Below are positions 35,028 to 46,676 of a DNA stretch of 64,000 nucleotides, piece by piece; the first letter of the stretch is position 1, and every line of letters starts with the position of its first letter. The position numbers were made by a program, and so were the translations under genes. The notes below the pieces were generated by a model that had not been told where the DNA came from, made no database searches, and saw only the letters and a program-made list of their open reading frames with translations. Location of the stretch: contig JAWNGF010000013.1 in the NCBI GenBank assembly GCA_037039685.1, forward strand, positions 455,001-519,000, read 5' to 3'. This DNA comes from Ceratobasidium sp. AG-K. Its lineage: Eukaryota; Basidiomycota; Agaricomycetes; Cantharellales; Ceratobasidiaceae.

Positions 35028-35265
35028 CTCTACCAAAAATCGAAATTCTCGTTCGGCTCGTGAGGTCTCGTGATGACAAAGACAATCTCGTCGAGCTCGT
35101 AACAGGTCGTGGGGGTTTGTGAGATCTTACGAGCCCGGACGAGCTTATTGCTCGTTTGTCTCCTGAGCGCTCCCGAGCGATCGCGAGTGGTCTAGAGCCT
35201 GCCGAGATAGTCCCCGGCATCACGAGACCTCGGGAGCCAAACGAGAATTTCGATTTTTGGTAGAG
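35028..35265. mobile_element. MITE-like element with ~48-bp terminal inverted repeats
   Basis: The left end starts CTCTACCAAAAATCGAAATT and the right end is its reverse complement. The first 26 bp match perfectly, and the arms continue with three mismatches to about 48 bp (through gaggtctcgtgatg). Total length is 238 bp with no coding capacity. The flanking bases (ggatc and cgagc) show no clear target duplication. It sits 111 bp before the start of the MYND gene and could affect its promoter. Its outer motif is shared with 30351-30473, suggesting a family in this genome that would need a full-length transposase elsewhere. Confidence 0.8.
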
Positions 35266-35375
35266 CGAGCACAGCATAAGCGCGTCGCGGCAAATCTCCT
35301 TGTCTTGCCTCACTCTTGATTACGGGTCGACCGTCCACCAGAAAATATATTGCGAAAATTCTAGTTTGATCTGAC

Positions 35376-37373
35376 ATGCCCCCATCGAGCTGTAGCAGCA
35401 GCGACGACTTGGACGAGCGGTGGGGACCTCCGTTGCCAGCCTACCTCGACCGCTACAATGAGCGCGCCAAAGATCACCGGCTGCTAGTGCTATCGTCCGA
35501 GTCAATGCTGGACGAAAAGGCTCAAAAGACGATTAATAAACTTCGGAGCCCCATCACCAAGCCATGGGCGCTATTGGAGGACCTTTTGCTGCTAACTACG
35601 CATCACAAATATATGGATGTATTGATCACGCCATATTGCCGGGCTACCGTACTGAAACTGTTCAAAGAATACGAGACGCAGTGCACAGGCCATGTAAGTC
35701 AATGCCAGGCTATATTCTTATATCATGAAGATAATGCCTTCTCTTAAGCTATTCACCCAATACGCGGGATTTCTGAGTGTTCACCTGATAATCCGGTTGA
35801 TAGAATTTGGGATGATAACGCATTCACGCACGCTGGAAGCATTCGAAATACTGGTTGTACAAGCGGAAAACCATCTGGATGTTACGGACGCGCTCACAAA
35901 GTATACTCTAAGTCTTTCAGAAGAGTCACTGACCGCTACCGCCAAGGACGGCTACTACTGGGTTTTCGACAAAGTAGCACGTAGAACAGGCAAGGGCTCC
36001 CGGCCACTTGGATCCATACCGTTTGAGATAATCAAAATCATCCATCGCCGGCTTTGGGACGAGCGCAAGTACTTTTCTCTGGTTTGCACTCATACGTATC
36101 TTCCTGGCTGGACGTGCTTATGGTTTGCGACTTATATCTACCTCAAAGACACCCCAGAGTACGTATCTCCAACATATCAATTCATTCGTCTGATAACCTC
36201 GAATTAGTGCTCCACGAAATGAACGCGACAAGCTCATGGGTCTCATGTACCGTTTCATGCTAGTCAGCAACCTCGACGACGAGCTCACGGTTGTTGCTCG
36301 ACTCCTCAGTGCGGTTCAAATCCACGAAGGCTTTGAGTTTGATAACTATTACTCCGATCCAGTAGACGAAGAGGATGCTAAAGTATTTGCCATTTCCTTC
36401 ATTCGATTCATGCACCCGACCGAGGGGAACTTGTTCGACCAACCTGTCAAACTCCTGCTCGCACTCGTCAACGCCTGCATATTCGAATCCAACATGTTTG
36501 TAATCGTCCCTCATCTAGCCCCAGTGTGCTGGCGTTCTTGTGCAACGTATGTGTGGGAAACCATCACAGCAAACGCGAAACGTGACCAGAAAGAGCTCGA
36601 CAATGCGTTTGGATACGCTAGGCGCGGATTGATGTATGCCAGGTATGGTGGTATCCAGAATAGTACCTCGTTCATTGATACTACGGGCAGATAGTACGGT
36701 ACTAGATACGATGATGACCAAGCTGAACGTCTATCGGATATTGGAGGTATATCTCGAAATGGATATTATTAGCATGTTTGCTCTGACGCTCTTTCGGCCG
36801 CTCAAATCAGGTAAAGACTCTACTAATTCGGCTAATCCATTTACTCACATTACCTAGACCCAGAGGTATGGCCTGAACAGATCTCGGAGCTTACCTATGT
36901 TCCAAAAAGCATGAATGGTGCGTTCAAGCGGATGGAACAAGCCGACTGTAGTGTTAGCCTAGAGTTATTTCGGCCTGCATACAAAGACTGGCTCAAGGCC
37001 TACCAATTTAGCCTGGCTCGTATCGAGACTTACGAGCCCGATCATCCTCTACACAAGTATCCTGCACTTGTGCAGGAAGGTCTTCGTGAGCTAGGAGAGA
37101 TATTGACATATGATTTTGAACCGAGCTTCGCAGACTCGGGAGAAAAAGAGTGCACATATAGCCGCTGCCCAGATCCCAGACCTATGCTCGGAGCCAAGTT
37201 CAGTTGCGAAAGATGCTGCAAAACGGTGTATTGTAGTGTGAGATGCCAAAGACTGTGAGTTTCGTACAATGTCACTCGACTGTGACTTGATGAGAGGTTG
37301 CTCCAGTGATTGGTCAACCAACCAGCCGGGTTCACACAAAACGAACTGCAAAAGTCTGTATTACGAATGCTAA
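35376..37373 (+). CDS. MYND-type zinc-finger protein
   Basis: The gene starts at 35376 (MPPSSCSSSDDLDERWGPPL) and has six exons with 45-60 nt introns; one intron carries two possible acceptors, of which only ...cagatag (giving YASTVLDTMM) keeps frame. A long helical region (PWALLEDLLLLTTHHKYMD, AFEILVVQAENHLDV, KYFSLVCTHTYLPGW, FLIKLLLALV-type sequence in DQPVKLLLALVNACIFESN) precedes a C-terminal MYND finger. The finger reads C(TYSR)C...F-S-C-E-R-C-C-K-T-V-Y-C-S-V-R-C-Q and, in the last exon, ends with SHKTNC; the stop is at 37371. MYND fingers bind short proline-containing peptides in partner proteins. This domain plan is common in Agaricomycetes but has no known substrate. The gene appears intact. 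Confidence 0.82.
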
Positions 37374-37813
37374 AGGACAGTGATTTGTTGGGGTTAAGTT
37401 TGGTGGACAATACTTGATGAAAAGCAACATTGTTTCGCTCTTAGCATGCGCCAACCTCATATCCATGCACCATCTGAATTTCAATGCAACTTACTAAATA
37501 CGAATTGGTACTATTTTACACGATCTGGATACGCCGCTACTAAACCACGCCAATAGTTAACGGGACCTGATAATCATCTTGACAATCGCCTCCATTGCAA
37601 TCTAATGTTTCTGGCCAAAAATTGCTAACGATATGCGACACGAGTTGCAACTGCACACAAATCGCTGACAAGAGATCTCACTAACCCGGGCATCACTGGT
37701 CGACTGGTTTATCCCAAGGCGGGCCAGAGATGACCGTGTTTGACAAAAATGCAATAATATTCGTTTCACGTACATACCCGGGACGAATCTTGAACTCAGG
37801 CGTGCCTACGACT
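37374..37813. other. Intergenic, nothing recognised
   Basis: Convergent 3' flanks of the MYND gene and the TAF12-like small gene. No RNA or repeat is seen. Confidence 0.35.
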
Positions 37814-38190
37814 TTATGACGAGCCTTGCTGCGTTTGCTGGGCAATAAATTGCACCATAGGCCTAAGCTAAACATCAGGAAATGTCAGTAAGGTAGCGAG
37901 TGGTGTCAATTATATAACGAGTAATATTCATGTGCCCAGGGAAGGGTTTGCCATCAAGAGGGACTTACTTGGGCCAACTGTTTAGCGTCTAGATGACCCG
38001 ACTTTGCCATATCCAGAATTTCAGGCAAATGCCGTGCGACTTCGGCAATGACGCCAGGATCTCCTGTCCCAGCAGTCGAGGCCCGCTGTAAAAGACTGGC
38101 TACCTGTGCGCGACGCTCTTCGATGGAGTTGGTGGTGGCGGCGCCCGAGTTGGATTTACTTGTATCGGGCCGGTTGGCTGCTTCGGACAT
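37814..38190 (-). CDS. Orphan copy of the TAF12 N-terminal module, 91 aa
   Basis: Two exons (37969-38190, 37814-37867) flank a 101-nt intron. The protein starts MSEAANRPDTSKSNSG and then reads EERRAQVASLLQRASTAG, HLPEILDMAKSGHLDAKQLA and, after the intron, QLRPMVQFIAQQTQ. The TAF12 gene in this window has the matching sequence ([38 protein letters not shown], then after an intron in the same place [12 protein letters not shown]). Shared sequence plus the same intron position (phase 0 before Leu-Arg) shows common origin. It lacks the histone fold, so it cannot replace TAF12. It could compete for partners of the TAF12 N-terminus or be a decaying duplicate; the clean frame favours a real gene. 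Confidence 0.7.
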
Positions 38191-38735
38191 GTCAAGCTTG
38201 GATTGTAGCTACTCAAAGACAGGTCAGTGCCTAGAGTTTGGAGGTTACAAATATACACAACTAGTTACTGAGACTTTGATGGCTTCAAGATTAATGTAGT
38301 CGTTGATTGGCGAGAAAAAATCCAGGCAGGACAAGTGTTGCGGCAAGGAGACTCGGTCAAGGGCTAGAAAGTGCGAAACCAGATGGAGCTGGATCTTCCT
38401 ACCTTTATATATGCGTCACGAAGCGCCCATGTCGGACCTCCGGATACCGTGCAGGCCGAAGACGGGCGAGGACACTCATCTGTGCATCCATTTTTTCTGG
38501 TGCTGGCCTGAACCAGAAATACAACACCTTAAACTGTGGGAGTGCATGGGATAGCCATCCGAGAGGTGATGCATCATCTTTGCCATTCGAATATGCATAT
38601 AGTCGGTCTCTGGGTCCGAGACTCCTGTCCAGAGTCACGTCCACTCGTAGCTATCACGGGGATCAACTACTAGTCCTATTACTTCGCGTATTATTATCCA
38701 GCCTATACACACTGTCCCAAAATCCCAATCCAACC
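38191..38735. other. Intergenic, nothing recognised
   Basis: Upstream of the TAF12-like small gene and downstream of the lipocalin-like gene. The open frames here show no domain. Confidence 0.35.
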
Positions 38736-39495
38736 CTAATCCGTAACAGGAATCTCGAAAAAGCCCTCGGCCAACCTCCCAACTTCCCCTTCTACCTTTT
38801 TCGCAGCGGCCAAAATCTGGTCTACAACCTCACGACTGACACTCGTCGGGTCCCGGACATACAAATCCATCCCGGCGGGCGTAAAGAGCGTTTTGGAAAA
38901 GTAGGTAACGGCCCAGCCAGCTTGGGCGTCGTACCCGAGGACTTGCCATTTGGACGAGGCAATCATTAACCTACCCAGCAATCAAATGAATACGCTAAAT
39001 AGGAAGAAAGGGAGGGAAGACGTACCACCCCTTGCCCCTCCAGTGATATCCCACGGCCGGACGATAGCCCTCGGGCGCGCCAGGAGGGGCGGGCATCAAT
39101 GTGTCCACGCCCACAATTTTGCTGCGTGCTGAACCGGGGTTCGAGCTGGCGGATCTGTATTCGACGACGTCGTCGAATTTGATGGGGTCTTCGGTGGGTG
39201 TTGTGCTTGGTGCGGCCGAGACGAGGGGGGTGTAGGTGATGGTTACGTCTGTTCTGTTCTATTGGGTGAAGTTGGTCAGTTGTGTGCCGAGTTGGGTAGT
39301 TGGTCGGTGACGTACTTTCCAAAGGGGGAGCGTGGACCAAATAACATGCCTATTACAAAAATAATTAGTCAATTCGGTACGAGCCTTGCGCTGGGCGCAC
39401 CATTTGCCCATAAACTTGTCGATATCAAACTCATCCCGTGAAAGCGAAGGATGGCACGAGTCGGGCGGGTGGACAGTGATATTCGTGTCGGACAT
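38736..39495 (-). CDS. Lipocalin-like (calycin) domain protein
   Basis: Four exons start at 39495 (MSDTNITVHPPDSCHPSLSR). The key segment DIDKFMGKW joins across a 51-nt intron to HVIWSTLPLWK, then NRTDVTITYTPL. The Gly-x-Trp near the N-terminus is the classic lipocalin signature. Further conserved-looking parts are GVDTLMPAPPGAPEGYRPAV, HWRGKGW, and, after the last intron, MIASSKWQVLGYDAQAGWAV with YFSKTLFTPAGMDLYVRD; the stop is at 38736. About 200 aa with no signal peptide suggests a cytosolic binding protein for a small hydrophobic molecule. Ligand and role are unknown. Confidence 0.72.
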
Positions 39496-39900
39496 GGTCA
39501 AGAGCAAAACTCAGAAGTGGGGACCTTTGTTATTCCTATCAACGAATAGCTGCACGACAACAATGGTGTGTTGCCGTTGATAGATTACCTCGCGCAAACC
39601 CGGGCGAACGAGCGCCTCGTGGTGTGGTTGTCAAGTCTACTCACGTCATTCAACCTTCGCTTCCCTGACCACCTCGATCAAACATCGTACCATATCAAGC
39701 AACCCAAATGCCACCATAAAAAGAATAAATAGACGACGTATTAATATATATTACTGTCCTGTATATAACCAAACGGTCTAGGATGCGGGAATCTGGGACA
39801 TGTGGTAAAGAGTCATAATGCGTAACTCGGTCCGGAACCAAGATGGGGTGCATGAGGCATACGACATAACGCGGCGAGGTTATTGGAAAACGTCGAGAGG
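39496..39900. other. Intergenic, nothing recognised
   Basis: Between the start of the lipocalin-like gene and the end of the carrier gene. It holds AT-rich sequence near 39715-39770 and no gene. Confidence 0.35.
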
Positions 39901-41184
39901 TCATTGGTTGAGAAAGTCCTTGACGGTTTCATAGGTAAAGAACGAGGTGGCGATGCTCGGGGCGACTTTGACTGGAAGCGAATGAGCGGGCGAATAAGCA
40001 AGAGGAGAACACGTACGCAAGTTGGGCCAGAGACCTCGGTAGAGACCTGCCATGCCTTCGACCCGGACGATTGTTCGCAGTGCGTCGATGGCGCCGTTGT
40101 ATTTGTACCCTAGTACGCCGGATTGCATGCCCACGACCTAGTCCGGCGTGAGTTGGATTTAAAGTTTGATCTACGAGTGACTTGCCTGCATCTTTCGTCG
40201 GAGGACGTCGAAGGGATAGGTGAGGGTTTGGGAGATGCTGCCTGCGAGAGCACCGCACGCGAGTTTTCGGGCAGTGCTATAGTCGACGTTGGGGTCGGGC
40301 GTGATGATTTGGCGCAAACGTTCATAGGCAGCAAAGTTGATTCCGACATAGGGCGCGACGCCGACGGCCGTAGGGATCAGGCCACTAGGCGAAATTAGCA
40401 CGAGTTGTCACACGACCAGTCGACGCACCGATACAATCCCCTGATGCCTCCCTCTTCGCGCATGACCTTGAGAGTCATTCCCCACATGCTTGGCACTGGC
40501 TCGCGTCGGACGGCGGCTTGACCTGGGATGGGCGACGGCGACTGGAGGAGGGTGGACATGGACCGCCTGGCCTGGGCACCAATCATCCCAGCCCGCACGC
40601 CCGAGCCAGTCGCGACGGGGACAGGTTCAGGGGCAGACACAGGCACCCGAATCGACGCGCTCGCAATCGACAGCCTCGACCTCACCAAGTCCAGAGGATA
40701 GGTGGTCGTGACCGACGTAATGCCCGCCAACGCACCCGCCAGCAACCGGGTAGGGGTGTCGAGCGGGAGCGTGCCATTGGACGTGAAGAGCTGTTCGGAG
40801 TTAGATGGGTTGGGGTCGGCTTTACCGGACGCACCTTTTTGAGCTTTTCGTAGGTTGTGAATTGGACGGCCGAGTAGGGCACGATGCGTAGGCAGTTGAT
40901 GCCATTGCCTGCCATCATCCCGCGCCAGCCTTCTTCGCGCCACATCTTGACGAGGGAGCTCCATACGCCGCGGTAGGCGCTGTTGGGGCCGGTGGGTTGG
41001 ACTTGGCTGGGGGGTTGTTAGCGGCGAATACGATATATTTAGATGCTTACAGGATGATTTTGAGTCGCTCGAGGGGCGAGACGACGGTTCGGGACGCAGC
41101 GCCTGCGACACCGCCGGCGATAAAGTACGAGGCGGTCTGGGCGGATAGGAACGGGATGCGACTGCGCTTTTCGGAGGTCGCCAT
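39901..41184 (-). CDS. Mitochondrial carrier (SLC25 family)
   Basis: The start at 41184 reads MATSEKRSRIPFLSAQTASY, followed by FIAGGVAGAASRTVVSPLER. Three carrier repeats are visible, each with a P-x-[DE]-x-[LIV]-[KR] signature: SPLERLKIIL, YPLDLVRSRL and YPFDVLRRKM. Companion motifs are GWRGMMAGNGINCLRIVPYS, GIRGLYRGLIPTAVGVAPYV and GMAGLYRGLWPNL. The second repeat is followed by a long Ser/Pro/Ala-rich insert (about 50 residues) before MWGMTLKVMREEGG. The last exon ends TSFFTYETVKDFLNQ with the stop at 39901. By sequence style it lies near the coenzyme A/adenine-nucleotide-type carriers (Leu5, SLC25A16/A42 or yeast YPR011c); the substrate cannot be fixed from motifs. It acts in the inner mitochondrial membrane. 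The frame is intact. Confidence 0.85.
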
Positions 41185-41584
41185 GGTCGCCGTGTCAGTC
41201 CTCGCTCGGGCCAATATCGAGTACGGAGAAAACTGGAGATGAGGTAGGTTCTGGACTCTGGAGCGCCCCGGATCACGTGGTTAGTCAGCCAATGTCCCCC
41301 AACGTGATTCTTGAGGCGAACTGACTGTTAAAGTCGGTTGGATGGGAAGCGACGACGACGACGGGGTGGAAATAACGGCAGAGGGCGCCCGTGTCGGATA
41401 TTGTATGTTATTTTCAAGGCAAGATGTCGGCATCGTATTATCTCATCATCAGGCGTATCTTTCATGTAACGGCAGACGTCACGCACACCACCACCGTCCT
41501 CCGATGCGTCCCACAGTTTGAGCTACCACACCACTGAAACACAACCGGACGCGCGTCGACTGCTGAGCGCTAATCCAGCACACG
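41185..41584. promoter_or_regulatory. Divergent intergenic region (carrier / RING gene)
   Basis: These 400 bp separate two divergent genes, so both promoters should be here. I see no named element. Confidence 0.35.
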
Positions 41585-43517
41585 ATGCCAGATGCTCAAC
41601 CTGTGACCCCAGAGGACGTGCGACTCCCGTCTCCTTCCCCCTCGGAGCCGCACCTCCTCGAACCCGCCCAGGACGTGCGATTACCCTCTCCCACACCCTC
41701 AGAGGACCTCCTTCAGGATGAACCCGCCCGCTCCGACTCGAGTTGGTCAGCTCTTCCCACGCGCGACGACTTGCAACCCGCACACGCCCCCTCGTTTATA
41801 CGCTCCCGCAGTCCATCACCCGAACCCGTCCTTCCCAACCCTGCCCAAAGACGGCAACGCCGACCTCCAATAACCGCTCGGATCCGCACCGCGCTCGGGC
41901 TCAACACCCCCAGCGCTTCGCTCACCTGGCGTCTTGGATTCGGCACGACAGAAATAGTGATTATCGCCGTGTTGCTCGGGCTGGCTTCTGCACCTGGTAG
42001 CGTCCCTGTTAATGTAGGTGTGTCTACCGGGCAGCTTGGGATGAGTCAGTGGGAGGCGTGTGGACGTCCGTTGGGACCTTGGAATATTGTTTGGGCTGTC
42101 AAGGCGGGCATTGGACTTGGTATGGCGGGGTGGGAGTATTGGCGGAGTGTTCGACCAAGGCAAGTCTTTTTTTTTCTTTTTGAGTGTGGGCGAGTCTGAC
42201 GTTGTGTAGCACGGACCAACTCCTTGCCGTCGAACGCGCACGCTTGAGCCGAGAAGTCCGTCGCACCAGACGGGAAACAGCCCGAGTTCGTCGGTCCAGG
42301 CAAGGCCGGGAAGAAAACACCGAAGGGGTTACAGCCCCTCCGCGTGCGGTCGTAAGGTCCCCACGTCGATTACCGACTCGGGATGTGTGGACGATGGGCG
42401 GGGGCAGGGAGGATGATTTGGATCTGATCGTGCGTCCGGATTGGGTTTGGTTGGCAATGACTGATGGGGTGTAGGATGCGACGATGAGTGGGAATTCCCG
42501 GAGTTTACAGATTGTTGAACGCATGCGCAAGATGAGGGCTAGGAGGGAACGCGAGGAGCGGTGGTATGCGAGGTAATTCGCTCTTTGTTTTGCCTTGGCG
42601 TGTGTTGACGAGGTGTAGATGCACATCCCTTGTTGCGCTATACGGACTCGTGTGGTTCGTCACCGCCAACATCCTGCTCTACGGCTCGATGGACACTTGT
42701 CGATACTCGTCACCGTACATCTGGTGGCTAACCTTTGGCATCCTTTGCCTGGGATACATTGTCGTCGCAGAGATGCTCCTCGTCGCACTCGTCGTATTCG
42801 TCATTGGTCCACTCTTACTCGTACGTCCTCTCACTTGAACAGAACGAATCTCACACGTGGCATAGTTATCAATTAATATCGTACTCGTCTGTCTCGGCCG
42901 ACATCCCATCCAACCCACTGGCCGAATGGGCCACATCAACCCCGACGTACCCAAAATGCCGCGTGGGATGGTCGACCGTATCCCACTCGTGACGTACATA
43001 CCCATGCCAGGCGACCAGCCTACCACCACCGAACCCGAGCCGACTAAAACGCCCGACCACTCGTACCCGCCCAAACCCAAACGCCGACGGTTCTTCTTTT
43101 TCCGCAAAAACTCCAAGGCAAACTCCAAGTCCGAGTCGGGAGTGACCAAGACAGGGGACGGGGATTTGGAAGCGGGGTACGAAAAGACCGAGTATCCGTT
43201 TGTGAAACTCGAATCGAATCGGGCGGCGTGTGCGATTTGTTTAATGGATTTCGAGCCGCCGAAAAAGGTAGGCGAGGAAGGTGCGGGGGGTGAGCCGTTG
43301 CGGTTGTTGGCCTGTGGTCATGTGTTTCACGTAAGTCTCATTTGATTTGTAGGGGTGAAGCTAATGGTTGGTTGGTGAGCAGAAAGAGTGTTTGGACCCG
43401 TGGCTGGTCGATGTGAGCGGACGGTGTCCGACGTGCCAGCGTCCGGTCGAGGAGGAGGACCTTGACCCCGAGACGGGTGGCAAAAAGGAAAAGAGGCGGT
43501 GGAGGCGGAGGTCGTAG
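41585..43517 (+). CDS. Multi-pass RING-H2 E3 ubiquitin ligase-like protein
   Basis: The start at 41585 (MPDAQPVTPEDVRLPSPSPS) opens an acidic/proline-rich region. Hydrophobic segments follow (EIVIIAVLLGLASA; LVWFVTANILLY; GILCLGYIVVAEMLLVALVV), so three to four membrane helices. A C-terminal RING-H2 finger reads CAICLMDFEPP, CGHVFH and, after an intron, KECLDPWL, CPTCQRPV: a C3H2C3 order. The protein ends KKEKRRWRRRS (stop 43515). Intron 1 begins with GC rather than GT (AAG|gcaagt, acceptor gtgtag); only this choice gives VRPSTDQLLAVE in frame. A 45-nt intron inside 42430-42480 (gtgcgt donor) removes an apparent stop. It is likely an ER or endomembrane ubiquitin ligase; targets are unknown. 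Confidence 0.8.
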
Positions 43518-43988
43518 GATCCTTTTGGGTTTACGAGTATGGTTTTCAGCTCGGCATATGCATGTTTTGGGCTCGCGCGTTTGGGCTCGGTATGCGGTAT
43601 ATTATTGCGTGTATGCTTAGCTTTCGTAGTTCTGGTCCCCTACTTTGTGTGTAATAATACTGATAGATTCTGGTCAAAATGGGAGTGCCCTCGCATCGTG
43701 ATTGGCCGGAAAGTAGTCTATTTCAGTGGGATGAGCTCCGGGCTCGCATTGTGAGTCACTAGACTTGTCCTGTCACAATCACTAAACTTGGATTCCAACT
43801 AGACAGATTCGTCAGGTATAATTATGTATTACCCGGGCGGGATATGTTTGGTCCAAAACGTCATGTGACTCTTCCTTCCGAGTCAAGACAGGGGTAGGGG
43901 GCTCCCCCCGTGGCTCTTCGCTCTCTCTTCCACCACGGCACCTACCCGTACGGATTCACTAACCCCCAAAACCGGTGGATTCGAAAAC
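43518..43988. other. Intergenic, nothing recognised
   Basis: 3' flank of the RING gene and 5' flank of the next gene. No repeat or RNA is seen. Confidence 0.35.
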
Positions 43989-44790
43989 ATGGTGTGTATG
44001 CGTCGGTTAATTTCAGTCCGGCGCGTAGGCTAATTAGTGCCGGCATCCCAGAGCACAAGACTCGCTTCCACAGACAGCACCGAGACCATCACCCGGCATC
44101 ATAAACCCGGGGACTCGCAAGTGGACTTGATATCGCTGTATTGCCCTCATCCGTACCTCTTTCAGCAGATGTGCAAGCCCACTCCTAAGCGCGCCACTCT
44201 AACTATTGGGGAATTACTCGATGATCCGAGGTGGCAAACGCCTTCTACGCCGTCGTACGAGTTTCGCTCAATGGTCATTAGCTTGATTGAGCTCTGGCCA
44301 GACGTCTTGCCCGCCGACCAGATGGGTTATGCGCCCCGGCTTGGGCCTGTGCTTAGGCATGTGTTCGATCGGGTTTTGAAGAGGCGTTTCGAGTTGAGGT
44401 GGGATGAGGTTGTTCAGGTCAGTTTGTTGTTTATTCTGGTACGTATGCGGGCTAATGTTGTTGGGTAGCTCCGAGAGATGGGAAAAGTCGTGGTAGAGTG
44501 CTCCAAGCGTCGGGCGCGACCGCCACCCGCGCCACGACCGGCGCCTGTTCCAGCCCCACAACCAGCCCCAGCCAGTGCCAACGGAAGTACTGGGTTGAAT
44601 CTGGCGGACGCGATGAGACGTGGACTGAGCCGTCATTTTGGTTTGGCCCGTCAGAATATTGTTAGGAGTAGGCCAGCCGTTAGGGTAAGTCGAGGTCTTG
44701 TGTTGTGACGTGAAATTAACAATGCATTGATAGGCCAGCCCGAGTGCACATGCGACGAACGAGTCAATTCAGGCGTGGAGTGGGATGTGA
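43989..44790 (+). CDS. Unknown protein, start uncertain
   Basis: The well-supported part starts in the exon with PGDSQVDLISLYCPHPYLFQ, then TLTIGELLDDPRWQTPSTPS and EFRSMVISLIELWPDVLPAD, PRLGPVLRHVFDRVLKRRFE. A 51-nt intron leads to LREMGKVVVECSKRRARPPP and a Pro/Ala-rich stretch. A second intron leads to ASPSAHATNESIQAWSGM and a stop at 44788. A start at 43989 requires a 42-nt intron (gtatgc donor, attag acceptor); otherwise translation may begin at Met 44169. I recognise no family. The helical middle followed by a low-complexity tail suggests a regulatory or scaffold protein, but that is a guess. Confidence 0.5.
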
Positions 44791-45574
44791 GGTGCTGAGC
44801 TGTCCTGGGTCGTTTGGTTGATGGAACAGAGCGTCATTCAGTATCCTTTGTAGCGTTAACTTGCTGTAACCATTTTTGAAGCGAATCTTGGACCAAGATC
44901 AATCGTCTTTGAAAGATAGGCAGAGTGTGAAGTACTCGAATGCTAGTACTGTATTATGGTCAACTGCATTTGTCCGACTGGTAACATGGTACGCTGTTGC
45001 GGGATGAATCCCCGAAACACCTAAGTCCCCCGAGGGGAAGTTTCAGCTTGGGTATACTGATGCCAGCCGGGGAATATTTGGCCCACAGTCCTGATCCCTC
45101 AGAATAGTGAGCCTACGAAGGAGCATTAGCCAACGTTGACTCAGACGCATTTATAGTTCACTACGCACTAGGTACTTGATAACGCCGATTTAAGGGCCCC
45201 GTATCCGCCCGTCAAGCGTACTTTGCCTACAAGTCGAGCCTATGCTCGCGTCCCGTATTTGTGCCAAACCCCTAACGTTTCGGGATCCAAGGTTATATTC
45301 GAATATATAAATGCCAATGCTCGTATGACTGATATTTGAACTTGCGACTGTCTCGCATATACTCACCTGTGACCTTGTCGAGTCTGTCAGAGTACGGCAG
45401 TTGGGTCAAGGGATATTTCCAAGTTGAATTACCCAGCGTATCATATATATAGAAACCGGTCAACAACATAGTGAATCCGTAGAAAAAGCGTTTGTATCGG
45501 AGGTTACAGGGCAGAAGAATGATCAGTAAGAGAACCCCGGCCAAGGACAAACAAAAATCGCAAGGTCGTCTGCA
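44791..45574. other. Intergenic, with an orphan hydrophobic frame
   Basis: On the minus strand, 45293-45550 encodes two hydrophobic stretches (LLLIILLPCNL and FFYGFTMLLTGFYIYDTL) directly downstream of membrane gene A but has no ATG of its own at the start. It could be a relic of another membrane gene. Nothing else is recognised. Confidence 0.3.
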
Positions 45575-46676
45575 TCACTTTGGCTCATTAGACAGTATCT
45601 CTCTCCCTTGTCTCTCTTGTAGTTGTATGCCGGCCTGCTCGGCAGCTTCCTTGAGCCTCTTTTCCCGCTTCCCTTCGCCCAATTCGTAATCCCCCCACCT
45701 GCCTGTCCTAAACCGCTCTCGTACGTCCGTACCCAACACTATGCTGATGCAGATCCACTCGGGGAGCAGGTCGACAATGTAGAACACTGCTCGCGCAGAC
45801 GTCGATAGTGGTTCAAGGATGTCAGGGGTGCGAACGTGTAGGACACAGAGCCGGTAAATCGGTACTGGAGCCTACGGGATGGAATATTGGTGGAGAGTGT
45901 AGAACTATATGAGCCAGTACTCACGAGAGTCAATGTGATGAGCGCGAGTTCGAGACATCGCTTACGGTCGACTTCCTTGACCTTGTATGCGGATGTGAGG
46001 GAGACTACAATGAGCAAGATTTGAAGTGCAAGCACAACTGAGGAGCTCGCATACCTAGCACAATACATCAGCCTGCAATTTACGCCTTCTCATTCAAGTA
46101 CAGACATACAATTTCTTCAAGTTCTGGTCTGCCTGTACCTGGTTGGTCCTGGCAGAGTAATATTTGATGCTCGCGATGATCCCAAGTACGGTCCCTCCCA
46201 GGAATGCAAGTTCGAAAAAGGTGAAGAAGAGGCGGTAACGCATCCGCGCCCCACGACGGTCCTTCGACGCACCCATTTCAGGGAGGGTAGAATTTACAAG
46301 GAGGGAGCGCAAAAGCTTGACCAGCTCACTCGAAACCTAATATGCAGTCAGCTTCAGCCGGAAACTTCGCATAGTCAAAAGTACCCCGATAAATCCCAGT
46401 GCGGCAGCTGTTTGGACATAGTTTATTAAACCGCGTGACGTTCGCTTTTCGGGCTTGAAGTGCGCGTAGGATACACCAGACTATACGTTCTACCGCAAAG
46501 CCGATGGTCGAAACTTGGATGAGGTTCCATGCACGAGGGTTGCGAAAGAAAAAGTTGTAGATGACCTTGAGCGATACGAGCGCATAAAGAATCGCAAAAA
46601 TGATTGAGGGCGCGAGGTCGGCAGAAACAGGAATGCCACCTATAGGTCGAGAGACCCAAGCAGTCTGGTCTGGCAT
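45575..46676 (-). pseudogene. Multi-pass membrane protein A (frameshifted paralog of B)
   Basis: The start at 46676 reads MPDQTAWVSRPIGGIPVSAD, followed by several hydrophobic helices (APSIIFAILYALV; STIGFAVERIVWCIL; LAFLGGTVLGIIASI; VLALQILLIVVSLTSAY; FYIVDLLPEWICISIVLG). It ends EILSNEPK at 45575. About seven helices are present. Exon 1 (46385-46676) is 292 nt, against 300 nt in paralog B. An 8-bp deletion after LRALQA moves the frame so that PEKRTSRGLINYVQ is lost, and translation would continue in the wrong frame. The later exons are in frame with each other (exon 2 is 46110-46336). I do not recognise a named family; STE3 pheromone-receptor motifs are absent. Gene and upstream flank are duplicated at 48132-49890. 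Confidence 0.7.

Noticed and set aside
45293..45550. Hydrophobic minus-strand frame as its own gene
   Set aside because: No ATG before the hydrophobic part, and a stop lies just upstream; kept only as a note in the intergenic entry.
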